Part shown: positions 24,075-33,547 of the stretch, in pieces | Layout: every line of letters starts with the position of its first letter | How positions within the stretch are numbered: position 1 is the first letter of the stretch | Assembly: GCA_022449765.1 (NCBI GenBank) | Contig: JAKUPZ010000014.1 | Location: forward strand, 1-44,802 | DNA length: 44,802 nucleotides | Reading direction: 5' to 3' | From: Dehalococcoidia bacterium | GTDB taxonomy: Bacteria > Chloroflexota > Dehalococcoidia > Lucifugimonadales > Australimonadaceae | Made by a program: the position numbers and the translations under genes | The notes under the pieces: model-generated | Told to the model about the DNA's origin: nothing | What the model saw: the letters and a program-made list of their open reading frames with translations, nothing else | Database searches by the model: none

Positions 24075-25781
24075 TTGAAACTATCGGATCTATCGAAGCA
24101 AGAACGTAAAATTATTCGCGCGTGGTGCATGTACGACTGGGCAAACTCAGCGTTTGCTACCAGTGCGATTACAGCGATACTACCTGTTTATTTCGTTTTC
24201 CTTTTTCAAGATGCTCTCGGATCTGAATTGCTGATAGGCGGATTTTCATTCACCGGAAGTTCTCTTTGGAGCCTAGGGGCCGCGCTATCAACATCAATCG
24301 TTGCAGTCACTAGTCCTGTTTTAGGTGTGTTGGGCGATAGAATGGCCATCAGGAAAACCCTATTGGCTATCTATATGACAGCAGGATCGCTTTTCACAGT
24401 ACTTGCGTTTTTTTCTGCATATACTTCGTCTCCATGGGCTTGGCTACTAGGGACATTTTTCTTAGGTAATATTGGCTTCGCAGGAAGCCTAGTCTTCTAC
24501 AATTCTTTGCTCCCTCATGTATCCCCAAATGATGAGCTTCTAGATGATATTAGTTCACGGGGATATGCATATGGATATCTAGGAGGAGGTCTTCTTCTTC
24601 TCGTACATCTTGGCCTTAATTTAGCCTTCTCAGGTTCCTCATTCGCAGATTTGGTTACTCGGCTATCTCTCGCATCCGTTGGAATATGGTGGTTTCTTTG
24701 GGGTCTGTGGACGATTAAAGTTGTTCCTGAGCCGCCACTTTTGAATGCAAATAAAGCTGCTCCATTTAGTTCTGCCTTCAAAGATTCGTTCAGCCAATTA
24801 GCAAAAACTTTCAGAGAACTGAAAAATTTTAAAGTTATGCTTCTGTATTTTGGGGCGTTTTTATTATTCAACGATGGAATTCAAACAATCCTAGCAGTAG
24901 CCGGTGCATTTGCGGCAGATACCTTAGGCATTTCACTGACCTTCAACATGATTACTATATTAACCATTCAGTTTGTTGCTGCATTTGGAGCAATGCTATT
25001 TAGTCGCATAGCCAAATTAACCAGTACCAAAAAGGCTCTTACTGTTTCCCTAGTCGGATGGTCTTTCATAGTTTTATTAGGAGTAGGAATTGCACCTTTG
25101 GAGCCAAGTAAGCTAGAGGATCATGACTATCAATTTGTTTATGTAGAAAATACAAATATTTACAAAGTAGATGTAGCTCCTGATCTGAGTGATTCAAAGC
25201 TTGATAAAGAATGGGAGCAAAATATTGAAGGCCTCATAGATGCAAATACTAAGACCTTATCGATTGATCAAGCGCACAGCTTGCACAACTTAGTTGCAGA
25301 AAAATCGCAATATAGCAGTATGCTTTTCCAAGGACCGCTCAACGTATTAAATGGTGCCAGTGCAATTGGTCCAAATCATCCTTCCACATTAGGGTCAGGG
25401 ACATTGGACTGGTGGCCAATCGCATTGCGCGAAACTGTATGGAAGCCTTTAGGCATTCCTGCAGACTTTCAATGGTTATTGCTCGGTATCGGCGTAGGCC
25501 TTGTTATGGGAGGTAGTCAAGCGCTTGCCAGGAGTTTATTTGCGCAAATTGCTCCTAAATCAAGAAGTGGAGAATTCTTTTCTTTCTTCGGTTTCCTTAA
25601 TCGCGCTTCATACGTTTTTGGTCCTGTCCTGTACGCATTAGTTACGGGCATACTGGACACCCGTACAGCTGTTTTTTCGATACTAGTAATAATTGTTGCA
25701 GGCGCAATTCTTTTAAGTCGTGTAAATGTTGAGGAAGGGATACGCGTTGCTAAAGAAGAAGATGCGAGGATGGGACTCTAA
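24075..25781 (+). CDS. MFS transporter, UMF1/Atg22-like, with large soluble insert
   Basis: A 568-residue permease of the vacuole-effluxer Atg22-like MFS group, recognised by IRAWCMYDWANSAFATSAITAILPVYF (about 15-41, typical W-x-x-YDWANSAF). About twelve membrane segments are seen. Between about 340 and 465 there is a non-membrane insert, rich in Asp, Glu, Ser and Asn, that normal relatives (about 430 residues) lack; it probably lies outside the membrane between two helices. The family exports amino acids in yeast; bacterial substrates are unknown. Two TTG codons stand in a row at 24072 and 24075; GGAG at 24065-24068 is better spaced for the second. It overlaps the convergent GDPD gene by 4 bases. 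Confidence 0.83.
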   Translation: MKLSDLSKQERKIIRAWCMYDWANSAFATSAITAILPVYFVFLFQDALGSELLIGGFSFTGSSLWSLGAALSTSIVAVTSPVLGVLGDRMAIRKTLLAIYMTAGSLFTVLAFFSAYTSSPWAWLLGTFFLGNIGFAGSLVFYNSLLPHVSPNDELLDDISSRGYAYGYLGGGLLLLVHLGLNLAFSGSSFADLVTRLSLASVGIWWFLWGLWTIKVVPEPPLLNANKAAPFSSAFKDSFSQLAKTFRELKNFKVMLLYFGAFLLFNDGIQTILAVAGAFAADTLGISLTFNMITILTIQFVAAFGAMLFSRIAKLTSTKKALTVSLVGWSFIVLLGVGIAPLEPSKLEDHDYQFVYVENTNIYKVDVAPDLSDSKLDKEWEQNIEGLIDANTKTLSIDQAHSLHNLVAEKSQYSSMLFQGPLNVLNGASAIGPNHPSTLGSGTLDWWPIALRETVWKPLGIPADFQWLLLGIGVGLVMGGSQALARSLFAQIAPKSRSGEFFSFFGFLNRASYVFGPVLYALVTGILDTRTAVFSILVIIVAGAILLSRVNVEEGIRVAKEEDARMGL

Positions 25782-26533
25782 GCATATCCAAGGCTTTGGC
25801 GTGCAATGGACGGCCAGTTTACGGTGATTCCATGTATTCCAAGCGAAGAAGCTCTTTCGATATCGCCTTCTGATTCAATACCCCACGCACCGACAAAAAG
25901 TTGATTACCAATTGCCTTGTTAACAATCTCTTGTTGCATCATACCTATATAAGGTAAAAACCCTTTGATTTGATTATCAAGGCAAAATTCGATCGCGTCA
26001 TTTGACGGCTCGATCATTAGGAACCCATGCATCGCAGCACCAGGAATTATTTCTTTTGCACGAACAATCTGATCAGGTAAAAAGGAAATTAGCGATACTC
26101 CAGGTACAGGTATTTCCGTGTATGTCTGTTTTTCCAATGGATCTATCCAGCCCTGTTCAATAAGAAGCTCCCCAACCGTTTCCAATAGAGCTTCTTCATT
26201 AGATTTAATTTCGATAAATATGTGTGCTCTGTTCTTATATCGGATGAGAATTTCCTCCAACGTAGGAACCTGTTGATTGGAATATGCAACATCGAACCAA
26301 GAGCCTGCATCGAGTTTCTTAATTTCTTCTAGTGTCAATGAATTAATGGGCCCTGTACCATTAGTGGTTCTATCAACGTCAGAGTCGTGCATAACCACGG
26401 GAATTTTATCTAGCGTTAAATGTGTATCGAGTTCAATCAAGGGAAACCCAGAATTTACAGCTAAGTCAAAGCTAGCAATCGTATTTTCTGGCCTTTCAGC
26501 TGAATAGCCTCTATGAGCGATTATTTCAATCAA
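25778..26533 (-). CDS. Glycerophosphodiester phosphodiesterase family protein
   Basis: A 251-residue GDPD TIM barrel that splits glycerophosphodiesters into glycerol-3-phosphate and an alcohol. The key residues are visible: H7-R8 in IAHRGYSAERPENT, E35 and D37 in IELDTHLT, and H48 in VVMHDSDVDRTT. There is no signal peptide, so it is cytosolic. It lies 17 bases after the RNA methyltransferase gene on the same strand, which suggests co-transcription without an evident functional link. It could feed on phospholipid head groups, giving phosphate and glycerol. Confidence 0.92.
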   Translation of the reverse strand: MIEIIAHRGYSAERPENTIASFDLAVNSGFPLIELDTHLTLDKIPVVMHDSDVDRTTNGTGPINSLTLEEIKKLDAGSWFDVAYSNQQVPTLEEILIRYKNRAHIFIEIKSNEEALLETVGELLIEQGWIDPLEKQTYTEIPVPGVSLISFLPDQIVRAKEIIPGAAMHGFLMIEPSNDAIEFCLDNQIKGFLPYIGMMQQEIVNKAIGNQLFVGAWGIESEGDIERASSLGIHGITVNWPSIARQSLGYA

Positions 26534-26550
26534 TTTTACCTCGAATTTAT

Positions 26551-27306
26551 TTATTTCTTGTGCATAATTGCTGTGTATAAAACTATCCCGACAGTTGCAG
26601 CTAAGTTAATACTACTTACTCCATGTCTCATTGGTAGTCCCAAAGCCACATCAGCTAAATCCGCCAAATTACTACTCAGCCCCTCTCGTTCGGTTCCAAA
26701 TGCAAAAATTGCATTCTCAGGTAAATCATACTCCGTAATAAGAGATCCTTCTGGGTCTAAAGCAATAATTGGACGTCCAGAACCTATCAATTGATCTAAA
26801 GTCGCGGTTACCACTGGAATTGCAAATTGGAGGCCAGCTGCCCCGCGTATTGCAGCTGGTTCCCAAGGAGATGCACCGCTAATCAACATTACTCCAGCAG
26901 CTCCAGTTGCAGCTGCAATACGTATGCAAGCACCTAAATTCCCATAGTTATAGGGATTTTCCAATAACACAATGTGGCCAGGTGTCTTTAATACATCAGG
27001 TACCTTGTAATCAGGGCGTACTGCCACGCCATAAACACCCGTCCAATGAGAACGAGTTTTTCTTAATTTATCAACTATATTGGGCTTAATTATTTTGCAT
27101 CGTCCCAAAAATTGACTATCTAGGTCAGGAGCATAATCGCGAATAAGGTCCTTGAGTTTTGAAGGATATGCACAAGCGATAAGCTCAATCTGCGCATCAA
27201 ATCGCAACGCATGTTTTACAGAGTGAAAGCCATCCAAAAATACTAATTCATCGCGTTGAAGTGCATTAATTAGCAGATTATGGTCGTCTGTTGTTATGGG
27301 ATTCAT
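26551..27306 (-). CDS. SpoU/TrmH-family RNA 2'-O-methyltransferase
   Basis: A 251-residue SPOUT methyltransferase. The knot motifs are LLENPYNYGNLGACIRIAAA (motif 1, near 99-118), FGTEREGLS (motif 2) and LPMRHGVSSINLAATVGIVLY (motif 3) near the C-terminus. The N-terminal 90 residues form a substrate-binding part. Members modify 23S rRNA (RlmB type) or tRNA; in motif 3 the usual SLN is SIN, and the target cannot be chosen from sequence. It starts with an ATG 24 bases downstream of the 3' end of tRNA-Cys, so the tRNA and this gene may share a transcript. Confidence 0.86.
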   Translation of the reverse strand: MNPITTDDHNLLINALQRDELVFLDGFHSVKHALRFDAQIELIACAYPSKLKDLIRDYAPDLDSQFLGRCKIIKPNIVDKLRKTRSHWTGVYGVAVRPDYKVPDVLKTPGHIVLLENPYNYGNLGACIRIAAATGAAGVMLISGASPWEPAAIRGAAGLQFAIPVVTATLDQLIGSGRPIIALDPEGSLITEYDLPENAIFAFGTEREGLSSNLADLADVALGLPMRHGVSSINLAATVGIVLYTAIMHKK

Positions 27307-27326
27307 AAAAGAAGAATTATTAAATT

Positions 27327-27402
27327 TGGAGGCGACGGGCAGAATCGAACTGCCGAATAGGAGTTTTGCAGACTCCCGCCTTAACCACTTGGCTACGTCG
27401 CC
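27327..27402 (-). tRNA. tRNA-Cys (GCA)
   Basis: A complete cloverleaf on the minus strand: acceptor GGCGACG/CGTCGCC, anticodon stem GGAGT/ACTCC with loop CTGCAAA (anticodon GCA), T-arm with GTTCGATTC, discriminator U and an encoded CCA (27329-27327). Confidence 0.96.
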
Positions 27403-27450
27403 TTACAAACACGTAGGTTACTGAGATGTCATTAGAGTCGTCAAATCATT

Positions 27451-28503
27451 CTACAGTTCTAGTAATTCACTAACGTCATATTCAACTGATAAATCAACTA
27501 ATTTCCCCCACGTTGAATCCTCAACAAATATTCCATCCTGTAATCTTTTTTGAGTATTACGATGCTCTATTTCACCCGGGTATAAGATCTCTTCAAAGCC
27601 AGCAGCCATTTTTGAAGCTTTCAAATAACCTGCGAGATCGGTCACTTGTTGCTTGAATTCCTCAATAGGCCTGAACGCAGATACATTGAAAACCGCCATA
27701 AAACACCCATCGTTATGAAAACCTCGCGGGTCATGACCGAACCCAAGACCAGTCAATATTCCTGACAAAATCTCTACAATTACGGATAAACCGTATCCTT
27801 TATAACCCTCAGACCCGCCTAAAGGCAGGAGTGCGCCACCTTTTTCTCGCAACACCGATGGATCTGTAGCAGGGTTTCCTTCACTATCTACTACCCAACC
27901 TTCAGGTATATCAACTCCTCGTGCTTTTGCAAGCTCTACCTTCCCCGCAGCAACTGCGCTTGTTGCCATATCGATAAATAACGGACCATCTAAATTACTG
28001 GGCACTGCCACACATATAGGATTTGTACCCAATCTGGGTTCTCTTCCACCAAAAGGTGCGACGGCTTTGGCAGTTCTCCCAGAATCCGCAGTCATTAGTC
28101 CAATTAGCCCCTCCTTAGCGGCCATTAAGGGATAATCAGCTACTCTACCAACATGACTTTGCCTGTACACTGTTGCAGCAGCAGCCCCTTGTGTCTTCGC
28201 CTTTTCTATAGTCATTCGCATAACATGTTCGGAGACTACATAACCGAAGCCCCAGTGACCATCCGCAACAGTGGTAGAGGGAGTTTCTTGGACAATATCA
28301 AAAGGAGCCCCTGGGATAATATGACCGCGCTTTACCCTATCTATGTAAGTAGGTATTTGAATAATCCCATGCGAGTCGTGGCCTGCTAAGTTAGCACCAA
28401 TAACATGCCGTGCAATAATTTCAGATTCATCTGAGCTTGCTCCTGCGCATTGCAATAATTTATCTGTAATCTCTAAGAGACGCTTGTGTCCCACAATAGG
28501 CAT
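27451..28503 (-). CDS. Malate/L-lactate dehydrogenase family (Ldh2/YlbC-type) oxidoreductase
   Basis: A 350-residue NAD(P)-dependent dehydrogenase of the Ldh_2 family (unrelated to the Rossmann LDH/MDH), which reduces 2-oxo acids such as malate, ureidoglycolate, sulfolactate or 2,3-diketogulonate. It shows NLAGHDSHGIIQIPTYIDR with the catalytic histidine, a GFGYVVSE segment, YRQSHVGRVADYP and FGGREPRLGTNPI, which binds the cofactor. The start is the ATG at 28503, which begins right at the family's N-terminus; an upstream GTG at 28551 would add 16 unlikely residues. tRNA-Leu lies upstream on the same strand. Substrate unknown. Confidence 0.87.
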   Translation of the reverse strand: MPIVGHKRLLEITDKLLQCAGASSDESEIIARHVIGANLAGHDSHGIIQIPTYIDRVKRGHIIPGAPFDIVQETPSTTVADGHWGFGYVVSEHVMRMTIEKAKTQGAAAATVYRQSHVGRVADYPLMAAKEGLIGLMTADSGRTAKAVAPFGGREPRLGTNPICVAVPSNLDGPLFIDMATSAVAAGKVELAKARGVDIPEGWVVDSEGNPATDPSVLREKGGALLPLGGSEGYKGYGLSVIVEILSGILTGLGFGHDPRGFHNDGCFMAVFNVSAFRPIEEFKQQVTDLAGYLKASKMAAGFEEILYPGEIEHRNTQKRLQDGIFVEDSTWGKLVDLSVEYDVSELLEL

Positions 28504-28578
28504 TGTTTCACCATGTTTATCTTTTAGTAGGGTTAAAATTGGAAGCCCCACTTGCCTTGCATGGAGCGTTGTCAGTAA

Positions 28579-28664
28579 TGGTGCGCAGGAAGAGACTCGA
28601 ACTCTTACGGGATTGCTCCCACTGCCCCCTCAAGACAGCGTGTCTACCATTCCACCACCTGCGC
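28579..28664 (-). tRNA. tRNA-Leu (GAG)
   Basis: Class II tRNA on the minus strand: acceptor GCGCAGG/CCTGCGC, D-arm GGTGGAATGGTAGACA, anticodon stem CTGTC/GGCAG with loop TTGAGGG (anticodon GAG), a long variable arm, T-arm GTTCGAGTC, discriminator A and encoded CCA. Confidence 0.95.
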
Positions 28665-28791
28665 GGGATATGAATTGTAGAACGCAAACGCAGCTCTGCC
28701 AACAGGTATAGCTTTAATATCATTAATTACTATAAAAACACCAGTGTAAAAAAGAGCATATACTCGTACAAAAATTACAAAAGGAGCACAG

Positions 28792-29154
28792 ATGGGAACT
28801 TCGAGGATGTACGCTGATGTTAACGGCGACACGACTTGGCAACCGATTAATTTAGATGATCACCCAGAATGGATAGATGGATTTGAAGCTAAAGATATCA
28901 AATTTGGAATTAGACAGCCTGATATTGAGCAAGATTGGCATCCTGCACCAAAACGTCAGTTCGTAATTATTTTATCAGGGGCTCTTCAAATCACTTATCC
29001 GGATGGTTCTAAAAAAGTCTTCGGATCGGGAGAAGCACGTCTTATGGACAATATTACAGGCAAGGGCCATAAAACAATTGCTGTCGGTGGAGTTCCTTGC
29101 ATAACGGCAACTGTAGTACTGAACGATCAGGAGCCCCGTATCGGAGCTATTTAA
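28792..29154 (+). CDS. Cupin-domain protein
   Basis: A 120-residue single-domain cupin. The first cupin motif is weak: [22 protein letters not shown] (about 45-66) has one histidine and a glutamine where further ligands are usual, and the second motif carries a histidine in [11 protein letters not shown]. With so few ligands metal binding is doubtful, and it may bind a small ligand instead. AAGGAG stands before the ATG. The gene is alone on the plus strand and overlaps the end of the photolyase operon by 4 bases. Function unknown. Confidence 0.75.
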   Translation: MGTSRMYADVNGDTTWQPINLDDHPEWIDGFEAKDIKFGIRQPDIEQDWHPAPKRQFVIILSGALQITYPDGSKKVFGSGEARLMDNITGKGHKTIAVGGVPCITATVVLNDQEPRIGAI

Positions 29155-30575
29155 GTGAGCGATCGGTGCTTTCGAGAAGCTAAGTAAGCAACTCTCTTTG
29201 CCAATCCATCAAAGACAATCCTGTGGATTGGCAAAAGGGCATACCAGTAAATAATTCCAAAGGATCCCTTGGGAGCAAAATAAGACTGCTGTACAAGAGT
29301 ATTAGTTTCGCCGTTTGCGATCACTCTGAATTCCAACCATGCGTTACCAGGTACTTTCATTTCTGCCCGGAGCAAAAGCCGTGAATTTCTTTCAATACTT
29401 TGTACACGCCAAAAATCTACTGCATCACCAACTGAAAGCATTCCATCCGGCCGACCTTTGCGCAATCCTATACCACCGAATATACGGTCTATAAATCCTC
29501 TTAATCTCCAGCCCCAATTAAGGTACCAACCGCTAGAACCGCCTAAAGAGCAGAATGCTTGAAAAATTTCCTCTACAGTAGCATTCACTTCTACTTTTCG
29601 TGTTTCAACAATCATGCCTCGCTGAACAGATTTGCTAAATTTGGATCGCGCTAATGGATTGTAATTGAGTTTATCGGGGTTTAAATCTTGCAAAGCAATT
29701 CGAACCGAATCTCGGTACCCTAACGGGTTAATTCTGGGGAAAATCTGTTGGCTGTCCTTACTTCTTAAAACTACTTCACTTCTTAAACCTTCGACTAGAG
29801 GTCGAGCAAAGCTGGCTTTCAATGGAGTGACCCAGTGTACCCAATACGACGATAGCCTAGGTGTTAAAACAGGGACTCGAATCATCGCACGTTTCAATCC
29901 CCGTTCTTTCGCATAACCTGTCATCATTTCTCCGTAGCTAAGTACCTCTGATCCTCCTATTTCAATTACTTGATGGCCTTGTTGCGAAATATTCAAACTA
30001 CTAACTAAATATTCCAATGCGTCGCCTAAGCCAATTGGTTGAACTTGTGTGAACACCCATCTCGGGCAAATCATTATTGGCACTCTTTCAGTCAGGTAAC
30101 GCACCATCTCGAATGGCAAGCTACCAGCTCCTACTACAGGACCTGCCCTCAATTCTATGACATCAGCGCTAAATTTCGCTAAAGCCTTCCCTGTTGCATG
30201 GCGAGATTTCAAGTGTGATGTGAGAAGGGAATCGGGATTTCCCAATGCGCCTAGGAAAATTATACAAACTGAATTGGACGCGGCCGACTGGCCAAAAGAC
30301 TCCGCTGCCTTTATGTCGTCGTGATGAAAAGAATTGCTTGAACCACGCATACTATGAATCAAATAATATGCGACTTCCACCTCATTAAGAGCAGCGTCTA
30401 CAGCATCTTTATTGCGAGCGTCCCCCACAAATATTTTTATTTTTGATACCCATTCAAAAAATTCCAATTGTTGGGGATCACGAACCAGTACTGAAACATC
30501 ATGTCCATCGTCTAATAATTGAGGTACTAAGTTGCTCCCAATATAACCAGTCACACCCGTCACTAGAATCCTCAT
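29151..30575 (-). CDS. SDR/NmrA-like NAD(P)-binding protein fused to DUF2867
   Basis: A 474-residue two-domain protein. The N-terminal atypical SDR domain has the [10 protein letters not shown] loop (7-16), VLVRDPQQL and YYLIHSMRG segments. From about residue 325 ([11 protein letters not shown]) a DUF2867 domain follows, an SRPBCC-like ligand-binding fold. The same fusion occurs next to photolyase, DUF1365 or SRPBCC genes in other bacteria. The substrate is unknown; a lipid or isoprenoid-like molecule is a reasonable guess. It is the last gene of the 11-gene operon, its ATG overlapping the photolyase stop by 4 bases. Confidence 0.82.
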   Translation of the reverse strand: MRILVTGVTGYIGSNLVPQLLDDGHDVSVLVRDPQQLEFFEWVSKIKIFVGDARNKDAVDAALNEVEVAYYLIHSMRGSSNSFHHDDIKAAESFGQSAASNSVCIIFLGALGNPDSLLTSHLKSRHATGKALAKFSADVIELRAGPVVGAGSLPFEMVRYLTERVPIMICPRWVFTQVQPIGLGDALEYLVSSLNISQQGHQVIEIGGSEVLSYGEMMTGYAKERGLKRAMIRVPVLTPRLSSYWVHWVTPLKASFARPLVEGLRSEVVLRSKDSQQIFPRINPLGYRDSVRIALQDLNPDKLNYNPLARSKFSKSVQRGMIVETRKVEVNATVEEIFQAFCSLGGSSGWYLNWGWRLRGFIDRIFGGIGLRKGRPDGMLSVGDAVDFWRVQSIERNSRLLLRAEMKVPGNAWLEFRVIANGETNTLVQQSYFAPKGSFGIIYWYALLPIHRIVFDGLAKRVAYLASRKHRSLT

Positions 30576-31996
30576 CGATTGTTTCCTCTAGTAGTTTTGT
30601 ATACCGATAGCGCTCGATCGCGGGCTGCATTTAAATCTACAATTGGAGAAGGGTAGTTCTCTGAGTCAGAATTTTTTCTATTTTGTTCATTAAGCAACCA
30701 GGGTTCATGAATATTTTGAGATTGGATAGATGCAAGCTCAGGCACCCAACGTCTCACGTATTCTCCATGGGGATCGTATTTCTTCGCCTGAAGTACCGGA
30801 TTGAAAATTCTGAAATAAGGAGCAGAGCCAACGCCTACTCCAGCAACCCATTGCCACCCTCCTGAATTTGCAAAAGGATCTCCATCAATTAATTTTTTCA
30901 TAAACCAATCGGATCCCCAGCGCCAATCGATAAGTAATTGCTTGGTGAGGAATGACGCAGTTACCATTCTTGCCCTATTAGAAATCCAGCCCTCGCTGCA
31001 CAATTGGCGCATAATTGCATCAATAATTGGTATTCCCGTCTGGCCGGCGCACCACTTTTCATACTGTTCAGTATCGTATCTCCACGGAAAATATTCTGAC
31101 GAATCTGATCTTTCTATTTTTTTTGAACTAAGAAAGTGATGGGTTTTGCTAATATAAAAATCTCGCCAAGCTAATTCAGAAATCCACGAAGTGGCACCTG
31201 TAAAAGTACTGGCATCTGTACGCAGAATTTCAATAGCCTTTTTCGCCATTAGCCTTGGAGAAATTAGACCAAATCTCAAATAAGGGGACATTTGAGAAGT
31301 CGCAGTCATATCTAATCTATCTTTATATGAATTGTAATTAGATAACATCGAACCCGATTCAGCATTGGAAAAAAATAACGAAAGTCGTCGATTCGCTTCT
31401 ATTTCAGACGCAGGAAAATTTTTGTTCAATCGAGTTGGAAAGCTACCAAGCAGTGAACTCTCACCAGAATTTGTAAATCTTCCTATATTCAATGATTCGT
31501 CAGCCTTAGTGATTTCAATCAGTGCTTTGGGCATCCATGCACGATAGTATGGAGAAAATATTTTGTAAGAGTTACCACTCCCAGCTAGTACTTCATCAGG
31601 GTTAGTGATAGACAATCCAGGAGTCATAGTTAGTGGGAGTATTTTCGCAACTTCAGCATCTCGTGATCTTGAGTAAGAGCCTGGATCGTATTGAGCAAGT
31701 ACTTCATCCGCTCCTGAGCTAGCTAAAATTCTAGGTAAAAGCTCAATGGGGTTCCCGTAATGTACGGATAATTGACCTCCGCAGCTCTCAATACTATTGC
31801 TCAATGAGCGTAATGAATTAAGCATAAAATCTAATCTGGGGTTATCTTCAGGATAATTATTAAGTATTTTTGGATCGAGCACGAAAACAGGATGAACAAC
31901 TAATCCTTTTTTCTTTGCAAGTAGCAACGCTGGATTGTCAGTCAATCTCATATCACGCCGGATCCACCAAATTGCTTTAGAGGTAGATCTATTCAT
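30572..31996 (-). CDS. phr: Deoxyribodipyrimidine photo-lyase (class I CPD photolyase)
   Basis: A 474-residue FAD photolyase that repairs UV-made cyclobutane pyrimidine dimers with blue light. The antenna domain begins [17 protein letters not shown]. In the FAD-binding C-terminal half are [42 protein letters not shown] and [21 protein letters not shown], which contain the tryptophan electron-transfer chain and FAD contacts. The ATG at 31996 overlaps the end of the DCC gene; a TTG at 32041 would add 15 residues but overlaps further, so I prefer the ATG. It fits a light-response operon. Confidence 0.95.
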   Translation of the reverse strand: MNRSTSKAIWWIRRDMRLTDNPALLLAKKKGLVVHPVFVLDPKILNNYPEDNPRLDFMLNSLRSLSNSIESCGGQLSVHYGNPIELLPRILASSGADEVLAQYDPGSYSRSRDAEVAKILPLTMTPGLSITNPDEVLAGSGNSYKIFSPYYRAWMPKALIEITKADESLNIGRFTNSGESSLLGSFPTRLNKNFPASEIEANRRLSLFFSNAESGSMLSNYNSYKDRLDMTATSQMSPYLRFGLISPRLMAKKAIEILRTDASTFTGATSWISELAWRDFYISKTHHFLSSKKIERSDSSEYFPWRYDTEQYEKWCAGQTGIPIIDAIMRQLCSEGWISNRARMVTASFLTKQLLIDWRWGSDWFMKKLIDGDPFANSGGWQWVAGVGVGSAPYFRIFNPVLQAKKYDPHGEYVRRWVPELASIQSQNIHEPWLLNEQNRKNSDSENYPSPIVDLNAARDRALSVYKTTRGNNR

Positions 31997-32333
31997 TCTT
32001 ATTACTAAAAAATGTATTGATTTTTTTTCGGTTCGCTGCAAACAAGCGGTAAAAAGGTATCAAGCACAAATATAAAGGCCACACTGACATAATACGTGCA
32101 CTCAATCCAATCAAGCCTTTAGTTTGCCCTATTGCAATGAGCACAGCCCTAGTGCCTACAATTTCTTTCCCTCCTGTGTCTATAAACCCAAGTCCATTAG
32201 AGAATCTGGCGTTTTCGCCCGATCCTTCAAACTCCAATTGCCCATGCTCATCTCTTGATTCAAGCCAATCTTTGAAATTACTGCATATACGGCAATCGTC
32301 GTCGTAAATTACTTTAGATTTACTAAATCCCAT
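31989..32333 (-). CDS. DCC-family thiol-disulfide oxidoreductase-like protein (DUF393)
   Basis: A 114-residue DUF393 protein. It opens with VIYDDDCRICSNFKDWL (8-24), where the CxxC pair of a thioredoxin-like active site follows YDDD, the family's D-C-x-x-C signature. After about residue 75 there is a hydrophobic helix (VWPLYLCLIPFYRLF), probably a membrane anchor. It lies one base after the SRPBCC gene and overlaps the photolyase start. Its partner in this operon is unknown; a thiol or quinone related role is often guessed. Confidence 0.84.
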   Translation of the reverse strand: MGFSKSKVIYDDDCRICSNFKDWLESRDEHGQLEFEGSGENARFSNGLGFIDTGGKEIVGTRAVLIAIGQTKGLIGLSARIMSVWPLYLCLIPFYRLFAANRKKINTFFSNKNE

Positions 32334-32334
32334 G

Positions 32335-32784
32335 CTATATCTTTACTAATTCACGAACATTCAGGCATTTTTCTAGCCCCGCTGCAGCTTTATCTCCAGT
32401 CCGATTAAAAATTAGCTGCATTAGAGGTGAAAGTAATTTCCAAAAACCAGAAAAATTCAACTCTGCTTGGTATTGGACAACAGTACCCCCATTATTTTCC
32501 CGAAATTTCATAACATCACGTGCTACAAAATTAGGTGCTAAAGCCATGAGCTCAATCTCACGAGAAGCAACAAGTTTTACAATTTCATACCGCAAAGGAA
32601 CTTTGCTGACTCCAAATTTCGCAATGACTTCGTAAGAGGATCCTATTTCGGCAGAGGACCCGACAATTTGGTTGGCTTCAATAACGTTTGGATCCCATTG
32701 AGTAACACTGCAGAAATTTGATAAGTATTCAAAGACATCTGCAAGATCGTGCTTCGATTGAATCGTCGCTTCGTATTTAACCAT
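32335..32784 (-). CDS. SRPBCC-superfamily (polyketide cyclase-like) protein
   Basis: A 149-residue START/Bet-v1-like protein with a hydrophobic cavity that holds lipids or similar ligands. The N-terminus (ATIQSKHDLADVFEYLSN, about 5-22) has the usual start of this fold, followed by a WDPN segment, and the C-terminus ends in a long helix. It overlaps the SDR gene upstream by 8 bases. The role is probably ligand binding or transfer for the neighbouring oxidoreductases; no catalytic residues are identified. Confidence 0.75.
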   Translation of the reverse strand: MVKYEATIQSKHDLADVFEYLSNFCSVTQWDPNVIEANQIVGSSAEIGSSYEVIAKFGVSKVPLRYEIVKLVASREIELMALAPNFVARDVMKFRENNGGTVVQYQAELNFSGFWKLLSPLMQLIFNRTGDKAAAGLEKCLNVRELVKI

Positions 32785-33547
32785 TTGATCTCCTCTTCGT
32801 AATTTTCGCTATTAGGAATCTCTTCAAGGATTCTGGCAAAAGCCTTATTATTTTTAAAGGCACTGTAAGTTTCCATGGAAAATGGATTTCTTTAGATCCT
32901 CCTTCAATTCCTGTAATAATTGCTTTGGTCGAATCAGCTACCGAACCTAAAAACGGCATATAAAAATCGTTTTTCTCTGTTAGTGGAGTGTCAATAAACC
33001 CTGGGTTTACCTCAATTACTTCGATCTTCGTATGAACTAGGTCAATTCGAAGTGATTGCAGAAAATACATTACCGCTGCTTTGCTTGATCCATACGCTTC
33101 AGCACGCGGAAGAGGGGTATAACCAGAAGCGCTTGAAATACCAACTATAGCACCACTATTCCGCTTCATCATTCCAGGTAAAACAATCGAAACAGCCTTG
33201 GCTAATCCCAGGAAGTTGACCCTTACTTGGTAATCAAATTGCTTTGAATCCCATTGAGGTATATCAATCGGCTTCCAACTACCTGCACTATAAATTAGAA
33301 CATCTATAGGATCCTGTAACTCTGGAAAAAGATCGGGCCATTCTTCATCTGACACATCTAGTTTTAGCGGCTCTATTCCATTCAACCTCAGTCTTTCTAA
33401 TGCATCGTCGGATCTTCCACTACCAATGACAATTGCTCCTGCTTCAGAAAGCTCTTCAGCAAGACCTAAGCCTATGCCACTAGTGGCCCCAATTATCCAA
33501 ACTCTTTTACCTCTCCAATACGATTTTTTAGCGTGCCACATGGTCAT
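32777..33547 (-). CDS. Short-chain dehydrogenase/reductase
   Basis: A 256-residue classical SDR. GATSGIGLGLAEEL (20-33) is the cofactor loop, IYSAG replaces the NNAG motif, and the catalytic residues are in ISSASGYTPLPRAEAYGSSKAA (serine, then Y-x-x-x-K). A serine/arginine-rich SGRSDD after the second strand suggests NADP(H). The C-terminal about 60 residues are basic and helical (LPESLKRFLIAKITKRR). Its start overlaps DUF1365 by 20 bases. Relatives sit next to DUF1365 and amine-oxidase-like genes in other light or singlet-oxygen responsive clusters. Confidence 0.88.
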   Translation of the reverse strand: MTMWHAKKSYWRGKRVWIIGATSGIGLGLAEELSEAGAIVIGSGRSDDALERLRLNGIEPLKLDVSDEEWPDLFPELQDPIDVLIYSAGSWKPIDIPQWDSKQFDYQVRVNFLGLAKAVSIVLPGMMKRNSGAIVGISSASGYTPLPRAEAYGSSKAAVMYFLQSLRIDLVHTKIEVIEVNPGFIDTPLTEKNDFYMPFLGSVADSTKAIITGIEGGSKEIHFPWKLTVPLKIIRLLPESLKRFLIAKITKRRSNG

